Source of the DNA: Alphaproteobacteria bacterium
GTDB lineage: Bacteria > Pseudomonadota > Alphaproteobacteria > Caulobacterales > Maricaulaceae
Direction of reading: 5' to 3'
DNA: 64,000 nt
Assembly: GCA_016124205.1 (NCBI GenBank)
Contig: WGOD01000002.1
Span: 124,001-188,000, forward strand
Under the pieces are notes generated by a model. It saw only the letters and a program-made list of their open reading frames with translations. It did no database searches and had not been told where the DNA came from. Below are positions 18,027-25,496 of the stretch, in pieces. Within the stretch, counting starts at the first letter, position 1, and each line of letters starts with the position of its first letter. Position numbers and translations under genes: made by a program.

Positions 18027-18546
18027 ATTCGAAACCGCAGAAGCCCGCCGGATCTGGGCCGACTATCGCCGCCGGCTGGCCTGGCGCGATCGCGACCTGC
18101 CCGCGATCGAACGCTCCGAGCGAGTCCTGGAAGCCGAAGCACATATCGCAGAAGCGATGCAGGAGGCGTCGGACGACAGCGAGCCGGAGCGACTCCGCGC
18201 TGCGCTCGACGCCTTCGGGTCGCTTGACGCGCCGCCTCCGGCCTGGCGCGCGCCGGTCCACTTCGCCCTGCGCTATCTCGGGATGAGCGTCGTCGTGGTT
18301 TGCGGGCTGTTCGCGCTTGCCTTCCTGCACATGGCGGCAATGGAAATCTTCAATCCGGACGCGGTCGGGCTCTACTGGAATCCCGGAGACGGCTACACCC
18401 TTTCTTACGAAAACCAGCCGGGCTCGCGCGAAGTCCTCGGTGCCTGGTTCATTCCCGCTGCACTGGCGGCATCGGTCTCACTGATCGGGATTGCCGCGGG
18501 GGTCTACCGCCTGCTCTCGCCCTCGGCGAGCAGGGCATCAACCTAG
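18016..18546 (+). CDS. PadR-associated membrane protein
   Basis: A 176-residue protein with a soluble, Arg/Glu-rich helical N-terminal half. It resembles the HAAS-like domains that accompany PadR regulators. Two membrane segments follow, near residues 85-115 and 145-170. These proteins are encoded as pairs with PadR and may transmit an envelope signal or act as an effector; the biochemical function is unknown. It overlaps padR by 11 bases and shares a CTAG stop with the convergent propeller gene. Confidence 0.75.
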   Translation: MGLEFETAEARRIWADYRRRLAWRDRDLPAIERSERVLEAEAHIAEAMQEASDDSEPERLRAALDAFGSLDAPPPAWRAPVHFALRYLGMSVVVVCGLFALAFLHMAAMEIFNPDAVGLYWNPGDGYTLSYENQPGSREVLGAWFIPAALAASVSLIGIAAGVYRLLSPSASRAST

Positions 18547-20087
18547 CGACCAATCAGCGAACCGGAGACGACCACCGCTCCGCCGTCGAAACCCGGTGAA
18601 TGTGTCAGGCGTTCGACCGAACCCGTTTCTACATCGGCCCGAAACAGTTCGATATCGCCCTCGATCATTCCGTTGAAGACAATCGATAGACCGTCCGCCG
18701 TCCAGGCGGGGGCGAGATCAAACCCTTCACGTCGGATCACCTGCCGAGTACGACCGGTATCGCTGTCCGCAATGACGATCTCGGTCTCGCCATCGATCGT
18801 CGCGTCAAAGGCAATGCGGCCGCCGTCAGGTGACCATGCCGGGTGACCCGCTTGAACAAAATCGCTGGTGAGCTGTTCGAAATCCGGCTGTGGGCTGCGC
18901 AGGTCGAGAACAAATATCCCCCAACCGGCGCCGGTCTGCCGGGCGAAGGCAATTCGTCCCCCGCGCGGCGACCAGACGGGGTAGCGGTTCCGGCCCGTCG
19001 CCACGATCGGAATCGTGCGCGAAAAGTCGGTCGGCGAAAGGACCAGCGTTTCGCGCCCGTCTTCTTGCGGCTCGGACCATACAATCCAGTTGCCGGCCGG
19101 CGACCAGTCCGGAGCGACATCGGCATTGGGCGACGCCGCGATCGACTGGTCGTCGGCCAAGAGGACTGCGTTTTCGCCGTCGACTTCCTGAATGACGATG
19201 TGACCACCCGCGACATCGGCGCGGACCGAGCCCTGAGGATGAGGGCCGGTCGCGATGCTGATCGTCTCCCGCGAAGCAAGATTGATCGCGTAGACATCGC
19301 CATTGCCCGTGCGTTCGCTAGTGAAGACCGCCCACTCGTTTCGAGGATCCGTTGTCAGGTGTTCGGTCATGGAGACATAGCCGTTTCGCAAGTCCCAGCG
19401 GAGTTCGCGCAATCGCGACGGTGCGGGATAGACCGCGGCAAAGTGAATGCCGGAAATCTCCCCGCCGGTTTCCACAATGCGCAGTCCGGCATGCCCGTCG
19501 ATGATCGGGAGATAACCCGCGTCGGGCGCGAAGCGTTCAACCAGCTCACCAAGCACCGGAACGAACTCCTCCGGCAGGGGAGGCGGGGGCGCGCCTGCGG
19601 GCGAGCGGCGTATGACGTTGTAGGGAGCGATCCAGGACCGTCCGCCATCATAGGAGCGGTCCATGGTGAATTCGTCTCCACTGGTTCCGGACACCGGAGC
19701 TGTCGTCGAACGTTCGAGAAATTCGCCGGTGAGGTCGTAACCGCCACCGAACTGGGTCTCCGTTGTCCCGTGCCGAACGCCGCGCAGATAGGTGTAGCCC
19801 TCGTCACCGGTCATGACCCAGAGGGTCTGCGATGTGACACCCTCGCTGGATGCGACGACAAAGCTCGCGCCACGGGCGATGATGTCACCGCCCGGTGAGA
19901 AGGCGCGAAACTCTTCCATGACAACACGGCCCTCGGCGAGGCAGTAGCGCTGCAACTCTGCCGGAGTCGCCGTGCCCTGCCCGTTTGCGTCCACATCGAT
20001 ATTTTCGATTTGCCATTCACCCGGGACGCACTGCGCCGGATCGGGTGATTGAACGAGCAGGATGGCAGCGAATGCGAGCGTGATCAT
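18543..20087 (-). CDS. exported TolB-like (PD40) beta-propeller protein
   Basis: A 514-residue protein with a signal peptide. The C-terminal two thirds carry PD40/WD40-like TolB repeats, with recurrent P-x-W-S-P-x-G-x-x-I-A-F units (P-V-W-S-P-R-G-G-R-I-A-F, P-A-W-S-P-D-G-G-R-I-A-F, P-A-W-T-A-D-G-L-S-I-V-F). The N-terminal ~200 residues resemble a non-propeller, possibly sensory, domain with two Cys (near residues 20 and 48). It is the last gene after hppD-marR-marR but has its own upstream dyad overlapping a likely -10, so it may be controlled by the neighbouring MarR. It is not the Tol-Pal TolB itself; no tol genes are adjacent. Confidence 0.75.
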   Translation of the reverse strand: MITLAFAAILLVQSPDPAQCVPGEWQIENIDVDANGQGTATPAELQRYCLAEGRVVMEEFRAFSPGGDIIARGASFVVASSEGVTSQTLWVMTGDEGYTYLRGVRHGTTETQFGGGYDLTGEFLERSTTAPVSGTSGDEFTMDRSYDGGRSWIAPYNVIRRSPAGAPPPPLPEEFVPVLGELVERFAPDAGYLPIIDGHAGLRIVETGGEISGIHFAAVYPAPSRLRELRWDLRNGYVSMTEHLTTDPRNEWAVFTSERTGNGDVYAINLASRETISIATGPHPQGSVRADVAGGHIVIQEVDGENAVLLADDQSIAASPNADVAPDWSPAGNWIVWSEPQEDGRETLVLSPTDFSRTIPIVATGRNRYPVWSPRGGRIAFARQTGAGWGIFVLDLRSPQPDFEQLTSDFVQAGHPAWSPDGGRIAFDATIDGETEIVIADSDTGRTRQVIRREGFDLAPAWTADGLSIVFNGMIEGDIELFRADVETGSVERLTHSPGFDGGAVVVSGSLIGR

Positions 20088-20118
20088 GGCGTCCTCCGGT
20101 TTGTGGAGGTCGCTATAT

Positions 20119-20134
20119 ACTAAAACTTTTTAGT
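20119..20134. promoter_or_regulatory. perfect palindrome upstream of the PD40 gene, candidate MarR operator
   Basis: ACTAAAA, spacer CT, TTTTAGT: a perfect 7-bp inverted repeat. Read on the minus strand it precedes a TATATAG element that could be the -10 of the gene starting at 20087. It also overlaps the TAA stop of the marR gene ending at 20130. Its position and symmetry fit a MarR dimer site. Confidence 0.5.
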
Positions 20135-20615
20135 TTTTTGAATCACGGTCCCGTGAAGCGGCACGCGCATACCGGGCGAGCGCGTCTTCCCGATCAAGAG
20201 CGCGCTCGAAGGCCATGATCGCCTCATAAAGGTCGTGCCCGGTCTCGGCGTAGATTTCCTCGAACGCCGGCAGGCTGACCTGCTCCAGTGACTGAAGGTG
20301 CCCGAACTGATTCAGACCGGCCGGGGTCAGTCGGACGATTTTCCGGCGGCGATCGTCCGGATCGGTTCCGAATTCAACCACGCCAAGCTTTTCGAGATGC
20401 GTCAGATATTGCCCGACCAGTTGGGGCGAAAGGCTCGTCTCATTGGCGATCCGGGAGCCGGTCGTGGCACCGGAACGGCCAATACTGGCCACGGTCGAAT
20501 TCATATAGACGGGCCATGTGATGCCGCGTTGCTTGAGGTATTCGGCACCGGCCTCGGCAAGCCTGTCGCGCAACCGCGTCATGTGGAGCGCGAGATACGC
20601 CGGATCTTCCTTCAC
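20130..20615 (-). CDS. MarR family transcriptional regulator (second of a tandem pair)
   Basis: A 161-residue winged-helix protein. The recognition region T-S-L-S-P-Q-L-V-G-Q-Y-L-T-H-L-E-K-L-G is followed by a wing with P-D-D-R-R-R-K-I-V-R-L-T, the usual MarR signature D-x-R. The C-terminal helices should form the dimer and ligand-binding interface. Its start overlaps the stop of the upstream marR in an ATGA. It is less like classical MarR at the N-terminus (R-L-R-D-R-L-A-E-A-G-A-E-Y-L). Regulatory targets may include the PD40 gene 42 bases downstream through the dyad at 20119-20134. Confidence 0.85.
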   Translation of the reverse strand: MKEDPAYLALHMTRLRDRLAEAGAEYLKQRGITWPVYMNSTVASIGRSGATTGSRIANETSLSPQLVGQYLTHLEKLGVVEFGTDPDDRRRKIVRLTPAGLNQFGHLQSLEQVSLPAFEEIYAETGHDLYEAIMAFERALDREDALARYARAASRDRDSKN

Positions 20616-21121
20616 GGCTGCTTGCCGCCCTCGGCGAGCAGGGATTCGGCGCGCGCTTGAAGCCGGACCAGCAGGGATTTGAGCACGGCGACTTCGTCCG
20701 GCGTCATGTCCTCGAGCAGGATCTGCTCGAAAGTCAGCGCAACCGGCGCAACCGTTTCATAGATTTCCCGGCCCTTGGCGGTCAGCCGGATATGGGTGGA
20801 ACGGCCATCGGTCTTGTGCCGCGTGCGCGAGACGAAGCCCTTCTCGTCGAGCCCGCGCACGGCGCGGGAGACGGTGACCTTGTCCATCGCGGTCGCTTCG
20901 ACCAGTTCCTGCGCGGTCTTCGGCTCGACATTGCCGAGCACGGCGAGAATGCGCCATTCCCACAGCGTGATGTCGAAGCGGTCCTGATAGGAGCGCGAGA
21001 CGAGGGCGCTGGTCCGGTTGGACGCAACCGACAACCGGTAGGGCAGGTAATCTGCCAGGTCGAGGGCCGGCGCGTCGTCCGCGCCGGCCCCGCCTTGCGG
21101 TGTCCCCCGCTTCGAGGCCAT
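20612..21121 (-). CDS. MarR family transcriptional regulator (first of a tandem pair)
   Basis: A 169-residue MarR protein with the core T-L-W-E-W-R-I-L-A-V-L, T-V-S-R-A-V-R-G-L-D-E-K-G-F-V and wing K-T-D-G-R-S-T-H-I-R-L-T. It lies 5 bases downstream of hppD and couples to the next marR by ATGA. The link to tyrosine catabolism suggests that it senses a pathway intermediate and controls hppD and perhaps the divergent FAH/maiA operon; the candidate site at 22280-22297 lies between those promoters. This is inference from position. Confidence 0.88.
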   Translation of the reverse strand: MASKRGTPQGGAGADDAPALDLADYLPYRLSVASNRTSALVSRSYQDRFDITLWEWRILAVLGNVEPKTAQELVEATAMDKVTVSRAVRGLDEKGFVSRTRHKTDGRSTHIRLTAKGREIYETVAPVALTFEQILLEDMTPDEVAVLKSLLVRLQARAESLLAEGGKQP

Positions 21122-21126
21122 TGGGC

Positions 21127-22188
21127 CTATTCGGTTTCCGCCAGAACGCCGCGGCGGATCTGGTCGAGCTCGATGGATTCGAACAGGGCTTTGAAATTGC
21201 CCTCGCCGAAGCCCTCATTGCCCTTGCGCTGGATGATCTCGAAGAAGACCGGGCCAATCACCGTGACGGTGAAGATCTGCAAGAGCAGGCCCTGACCGTT
21301 CTCCGGATCGCCATCGACCAGGATGCGACGCTTCTTCAGCTCGTCGACCGGCTCGCCATGGTTCGGCACGCGCGCATCGATCAGCTCGTAATAGGTTTCC
21401 GGCGTGTCCTGGAAGACGATGCCGTTTTCCCGCAGCGCGTCGACCGTCTTGTAGATGTCCGGCGTGGTCAGGGCGATGTGCTGGATGCCCTCGCCGTTAT
21501 ATTCCTTCAGGAATTCCGCAATCTGCGAGGTATCGTCCTGGCTCTCGTTGAGCGGAATGCGCAGCTTGCCGCACGGGCCGGTCATCGCCTTCGAGAACAG
21601 GCCGGTGTGCTTGCCCTTGATGTCGAAGTAGCGGATTTCGCGGAAGTTGAAGATGTCCTCGTAGAACTTCGCCCAGACCGCCATCTGGCCCTTGTCCACA
21701 TTGTGGGTCAGGTGGTCGAGGATCTGCAGGCCGACGCCGCCCTCGTCCTTTTCGCCGGTCGGTTCGAAGTCGTTCTCGTAGATCGACTCGTCGCCATACT
21801 TGTCGACGAAATAGAGGACCGAGCCGCCGATGCCCCTGATCGCCGGGATGTGTTCCGGGTCGGACCAGATGCCGTCGCCGAAGGGCTCGCCGCCCTTTTT
21901 CAGGGCTTCGGCATAGGCGAATTTTGCATCCTTCACGCGGAAGGCCATGGCGTTCGCCGACGGGCCGTGCAGCTTGCCGAATTCCTCGGCCTGGCCACCT
22001 TTCTCGCGGTTCAGGAGGAGGTTGATATCGCCCTGCTTGAAGCGAAGGATATCCTTCGTCTTGTGCTTGGCGACGCAGGCGAAGCCGAGCTGGCGGAACA
22101 GGGTTTCGAGGGCTTTCGGGTCGGGTCCGGTAAACTCGACAAACTCGAAGCCGTCGGTGCCAAGCGGGTTTTCGAAGGTCTGCGGCAT
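21127..22188 (-). CDS. hppD: 4-hydroxyphenylpyruvate dioxygenase
   Basis: A 353-residue enzyme of the usual length. Two tandem VOC domains are visible. The iron ligands fall in D-H-L-T-H-N-V, G-I-Q-H-I-A-L-T-T-P-D-I and the C-terminal G-P-V-F-F-E-I-I-Q-R-K-G. It converts 4-hydroxyphenylpyruvate to homogentisate in tyrosine breakdown. It begins the operon hppD-marR-marR and is divergent from a FAH-family gene. A homogentisate 1,2-dioxygenase is not in the window, so the pathway must be completed elsewhere. Start chosen at the ATG 22188, which gives the family N-terminus ENPLGTDGFEFVEF. Confidence 0.95.
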   Translation of the reverse strand: MPQTFENPLGTDGFEFVEFTGPDPKALETLFRQLGFACVAKHKTKDILRFKQGDINLLLNREKGGQAEEFGKLHGPSANAMAFRVKDAKFAYAEALKKGGEPFGDGIWSDPEHIPAIRGIGGSVLYFVDKYGDESIYENDFEPTGEKDEGGVGLQILDHLTHNVDKGQMAVWAKFYEDIFNFREIRYFDIKGKHTGLFSKAMTGPCGKLRIPLNESQDDTSQIAEFLKEYNGEGIQHIALTTPDIYKTVDALRENGIVFQDTPETYYELIDARVPNHGEPVDELKKRRILVDGDPENGQGLLLQIFTVTVIGPVFFEIIQRKGNEGFGEGNFKALFESIELDQIRRGVLAETE

Positions 22189-22279
22189 GTCGCGCTCCCA
22201 TTTTGCTGATGGCCGCCGCGCCGGTCGAACCGGGTCACGCTCTGCGTGGGGCGGGCTTGAGCCCGGTCATGCCGGAAAA

Positions 22280-22297
22280 TAGTATCATTTGCAACTA
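22280..22297. promoter_or_regulatory. dyad-symmetric candidate operator in the hppD/FAH divergent region
   Basis: TAGTatCAttTGcaACTA: twelve of eighteen positions obey exact dyad symmetry (TAGT/ACTA and CA/TG, capitals). It lies 92 bases before the hppD start and 47 before the FAH start, in an AT-rich island of an otherwise GC-rich region. It would suit a MarR dimer. Binding is inferred. Confidence 0.45.
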
Positions 22298-22343
22298 AAT
22301 TGTCCGCTCGACGTCAGCCCCCTCACCGCGCTAGGCCAGCATC

Positions 22344-23033
22344 ATGGAACCGATCTTCACCCCGCCCCCGCTTCGCCTTCTGCCCGTGGAAAACATCCAG
22401 GACGGCTTTCCCGCCGGCCGGGTGTTCTGCGTCGGGCGGAACTATTCCGACCATGTGAAAGAGATGGGCGGCGATCCTGACCGGTCGCAGCCGGTCTTCT
22501 TCATGAAACCCGCGACGGCGCTGGTTTCGCGCGGCAATGACGTGCCCTACCCGGCCCTGACGCAGGACCTGCACCATGAGGTGGAGCTGGTGCTGGCGCT
22601 GAAGTCCGGCGGCGCGAACGTGCCGGTGTCCGAGGCGCAGAGCCTGATCTATGGCGCGGCCGTCGGGGTCGACCTGACACGGCGCGACCTCCAGGCCGCA
22701 GCCAAGAAGGCAGGGGGGCCATGGGAAGCGGCCAAGGCGTTCGACGCCTCCGCGCCGATCGGCACGATCCGACCGGGCATGCCCCCGTCTGAGGGCAGGA
22801 TCACGCTGTCGGTGAATGGCGAGGCGCGGCAATCGGCGGACCTGAAAGACATGACGCGCAGCTATGCCGAACTGCTGGCGGAACTGTCGACCCTGTTCAC
22901 CCTGCAGCCGGGCGATCTCGTCTTCACCGGAACCCCCGCCGGGGTCGCCGCGCTTCAGCCCGGAGACGCGGTCAGCGCCCGGGCGGGCGATTTGCCGGAG
23001 TTGTCGTTCAAGATCGCGGAGCGAACATCATGA
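22344..23033 (+). CDS. fumarylacetoacetate hydrolase family protein
   Basis: A 229-residue FAH-superfamily enzyme. It shows the V-G-R-N-Y-S-D-H-V opening, P-V-F-F-M-K-P, the metal-binding L-H-H-E-V-E-L and G-V-D-L-T-R-R-D segments, and the oxyanion-region V-F-T-G-T-P-A-G-V. The short form is typical of bacterial fumarylpyruvate or fumarylacetoacetate hydrolases. In this context, beside maiA and hppD, cleavage of fumarylacetoacetate to fumarate and acetoacetate is the most probable role, but the exact substrate is not certain. The stop overlaps the maiA start by ATGA. Confidence 0.9.
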   Translation: MEPIFTPPPLRLLPVENIQDGFPAGRVFCVGRNYSDHVKEMGGDPDRSQPVFFMKPATALVSRGNDVPYPALTQDLHHEVELVLALKSGGANVPVSEAQSLIYGAAVGVDLTRRDLQAAAKKAGGPWEAAKAFDASAPIGTIRPGMPPSEGRITLSVNGEARQSADLKDMTRSYAELLAELSTLFTLQPGDLVFTGTPAGVAALQPGDAVSARAGDLPELSFKIAERTS

Positions 23034-23686
23034 GCCTCACGCTTTACGGATACTGGCGGTCGAGCGCGAGCTATCGCCTGCGCATCGCGCTCAATTTCAA
23101 GGGCGTCGCGTACGAACAGAAACCGGTCGATCTGAAGGAAGGCGAACAACGCCGCCCGGAACACCGCGACATCCATCCCCAGGGCTTCGTCCCGGCCCTG
23201 GCCGACGATCAGGGTGTGCTGATCCAGTCACCGGCGATCCTTGAATGGATCGAGGAGACCTGGCCGGAGCCCGCGCTGCTCCCGGCGGATGCGCGCGAAC
23301 GCGCCCGGGTCCGGGCCTATGCCGCCGTGGTCGGCTGCGACATTCACCCGATCCAGAATCTCTCCGTGTTGCAGCACGTGAAGAATGAATACGGGCAGGA
23401 CGCCGAAGGCGTTCAGGCCTGGGCGCGGCACTGGATCACGCGCGGCCTGACGGCGCTCGAAGCCATGGCGCAGGCCGACGACCGGGGCGGCCCCTATCTG
23501 TGGGGATCAACGCCGACGCTGGCGGACATCTATCTCGTGCCGCAGCTCTACAATGCCCGCCGTTTCGGCGTGGACATCGACGCCTTCCCGGCCCTCGCAA
23601 AGGCGGACGAAGCGGCTCGTGCGTACCCGGCCTTCATGGCTGCGGCCCCCGAAGCTCAGCCCGACGCGCCGGAGGACGGACACTAG
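23030..23686 (+). CDS. maiA: maleylacetoacetate isomerase
   Basis: A 218-residue zeta-class GST-fold isomerase. The diagnostic motif Y-W-R-S-S-A-S-Y-R-L-R-I-A-L opens the protein, followed by H-P-Q-G-F-V-P-A-L and Q-S-P-A-I-L-E-W-I. It isomerises maleylacetoacetate to fumarylacetoacetate using glutathione. It is coupled to the FAH-family gene by ATGA, so the two steps of ring-cleavage product degradation are co-translated. A terminator follows at 23731-23757. Confidence 0.93.
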   Translation: MSLTLYGYWRSSASYRLRIALNFKGVAYEQKPVDLKEGEQRRPEHRDIHPQGFVPALADDQGVLIQSPAILEWIEETWPEPALLPADARERARVRAYAAVVGCDIHPIQNLSVLQHVKNEYGQDAEGVQAWARHWITRGLTALEAMAQADDRGGPYLWGSTPTLADIYLVPQLYNARRFGVDIDAFPALAKADEAARAYPAFMAAAPEAQPDAPEDGH

Positions 23687-23730
23687 GCCCGCCCTCCTTC
23701 AGCGTTCGGATCTTTATCGGATCGCTTTTC

Positions 23731-23757
23731 GAACCGCAAAACCGGTTCCCAATTTTT
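23731..23757 (+). terminator. rho-independent terminator downstream of maiA
   Basis: A GAACCG / CGGTTC stem with a CAAAAC loop is followed by CCAATTTTT (T run 23753-23757). A wider imperfect pairing, GCTTTTCG with CCGAAAAAGC, surrounds it. It lies between convergent maiA and the DUF418 gene. The wider sequence resembles dispersed alphaproteobacterial intergenic palindromes. Confidence 0.7.
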
Positions 23758-23775
23758 CCGAAAAAGCTCCCGGGT

Positions 23776-24993
23776 CTAGGCCGGGGTCGGCGGCGGTGTG
23801 CCGCCCGCCGACTTCCGCATGGGCTGGAACTTCCAGTAGGTCAGCGACCGCCAGACCCATTCCATCGGGCCGAAGCGGAAGACCGACAGCCAGAGGGTCG
23901 AGAAGATCAGCTGGAAGACCCAGACCGCGACAACGATCTGGAACTGGCCGACGCGTTCGACCTCACCGATCATCCCCAGCCCCGGCGAACCGACGAAGAT
24001 GAAGGTCGCGACCAGGGTGTGGGTCAGATAGTTGGTGAAGGCCATCCGCCCGACCGCCGCGAAGGGATGCAACACGAAGCGGAGCATCGCGCCCAGCTTG
24101 CACAGAAGCATCACGACCGCCGCGTAGCCGAAGGCGACGAAGAGCGACCCGACATAGTTCAGCATTTCGCCAACCCAGAACTGGTCGAGCGCGAAACCCG
24201 TCTCGAGCAGGTGAATTGCCCCGTACCAGCAGACCGGCAGGCCGATTCCGAGGGAAACCACCGCAGCGATCAGGTACTGGATGAAGGACCAGCGCAGCGT
24301 GAAGAAACCCCATTTGAACAGGGCCATGCCAACGAACATCACGCCGGCCAGACGTCCGGCGAAGAAGGTCAGCTGCGCGATTTCGGCCTGCATGGTCAGC
24401 GCCGCATTCTCTCCGAGGCGATCAACAAAGCCCGCCTGATAGGTCGCGACAAGTTCGGCAACACGCTCCGGACCCGGACGCATGGATTCCAGCGCATCGG
24501 GGGGCATCATCGGGAAGAAGGCGAAGGCGAGTGCCATCAGCCCACCTGTCAGCGTGATCAAGATCAGTCCCATGATCGTCAGCCCGACCGGATTCATCCG
24601 GCGCGCCAGCACGACGAGCATGCCCATCACGGCATAGGGGACGAGAATGTCCCCGGCCCAGAAGACCCAGGCGTGAACGAGGCCGATCAGCAAGAGCCAG
24701 AACATGCGGCGGTAGTGGACGCCGAGATTGGCCTTCTTCTCCTCGCCCAGCATCAGCAGGATGCCCGCGCCGAACAGCGCGGAAAAGATGGTGATGAACT
24801 TCATGTTGAAGAAGACGTGGCTGTAGAACCAGACGTCCCGGTTGGCCCCGGTGAAGTCCATATGGACCTCCGGGAACTGGTAGGCGGCGAACACCATGGC
24901 AAAGGCCTGGATGTTCATCATGAAAATGCCCAGCACCGCGATGCCCCGAATGGCATCGATGCTGAAATGGCGATCGAGTTTGGGTTGAGCCAT
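23776..24993 (-). CDS. DUF418 multi-span membrane protein
   Basis: A 405-residue integral membrane protein with about ten hydrophobic helices. It opens with the DUF418 hallmark S-I-D-A-I-R-G-I-A-V-L-G-I-F-M-M-N, and the C-terminal block contains R-M-A-F-T-N-Y-L and G-P-M-E-W-V-W-R-S-L-T-Y-W. DUF418 proteins resemble acyltransferase-3-like membrane enzymes, but no activity is established. It is monocistronic here: convergent with maiA, and its start is followed upstream by a 154-base gap. Confidence 0.88.
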   Translation of the reverse strand: MAQPKLDRHFSIDAIRGIAVLGIFMMNIQAFAMVFAAYQFPEVHMDFTGANRDVWFYSHVFFNMKFITIFSALFGAGILLMLGEEKKANLGVHYRRMFWLLLIGLVHAWVFWAGDILVPYAVMGMLVVLARRMNPVGLTIMGLILITLTGGLMALAFAFFPMMPPDALESMRPGPERVAELVATYQAGFVDRLGENAALTMQAEIAQLTFFAGRLAGVMFVGMALFKWGFFTLRWSFIQYLIAAVVSLGIGLPVCWYGAIHLLETGFALDQFWVGEMLNYVGSLFVAFGYAAVVMLLCKLGAMLRFVLHPFAAVGRMAFTNYLTHTLVATFIFVGSPGLGMIGEVERVGQFQIVVAVWVFQLIFSTLWLSVFRFGPMEWVWRSLTYWKFQPMRKSAGGTPPPTPA

Positions 24994-25147
24994 GTGTCCC
25001 TCCTGCTCCCCCGAAAGGCATATCCGAAATCGTATCCCTTGAATTGGCAGCTTACGAAGATTTCATCGCCGATCACCCGGAATTGACTTGAGCGCTGTCC
25101 CGCCCCGGCGCATCAATGCAACCGGACGTATTCGAGGGATTTTCGCC

Positions 25148-25393
25148 ATGGACTGGCTGATTGCCCTGATCGAGATCATCGCCGTTGCCGCGCTCGGCCT
25201 GTTCGGCGTGCGCATCGAGACCGTCGATGCCTGTGCCGGCGTGCCCGCCGAGACCCGCACGGTGGAATATGTCGAGAATGCCGAAGCCTATCTCTGGGAA
25301 CAGGCCGCCTATTCGCCGGACATCCCGGCGACCTGTCTGAGCCAGGAAGACGCGCTGCCGGAAGCCGAGCCGGTTTTCCTCATCGAAATCTGA
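25148..25393 (+). CDS. small protein with N-terminal membrane segment
   Basis: An 81-residue protein if started at the ATG 25148 (the in-frame ATG at 25088 would add 20 Arg-rich residues). Residues 3-21 are hydrophobic (LIALIEIIAVAALGLFGV); the rest is acidic with two Cys near residues 29 and 63. No family is recognised. It could be a small membrane-anchored periplasmic protein. The start is not certain, and expression is not shown. Confidence 0.45.
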   Translation: MDWLIALIEIIAVAALGLFGVRIETVDACAGVPAETRTVEYVENAEAYLWEQAAYSPDIPATCLSQEDALPEAEPVFLIEI

Positions 25394-25496
25394 CCCGGGC
25401 GGTATATCCCCGCTTCGATTCGCCGTATCCTGATTGAAAGACCGGGCGCGCACGTACGCCCCGGGGGGTGAATTTCAGGATGGTGTGGACCGACGC

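Noticed and set aside
18543-20087. Tol-Pal TolB
   Set aside because: It has a non-TolB N-terminal region and no tolQRA or pal neighbours; only the propeller repeats match.
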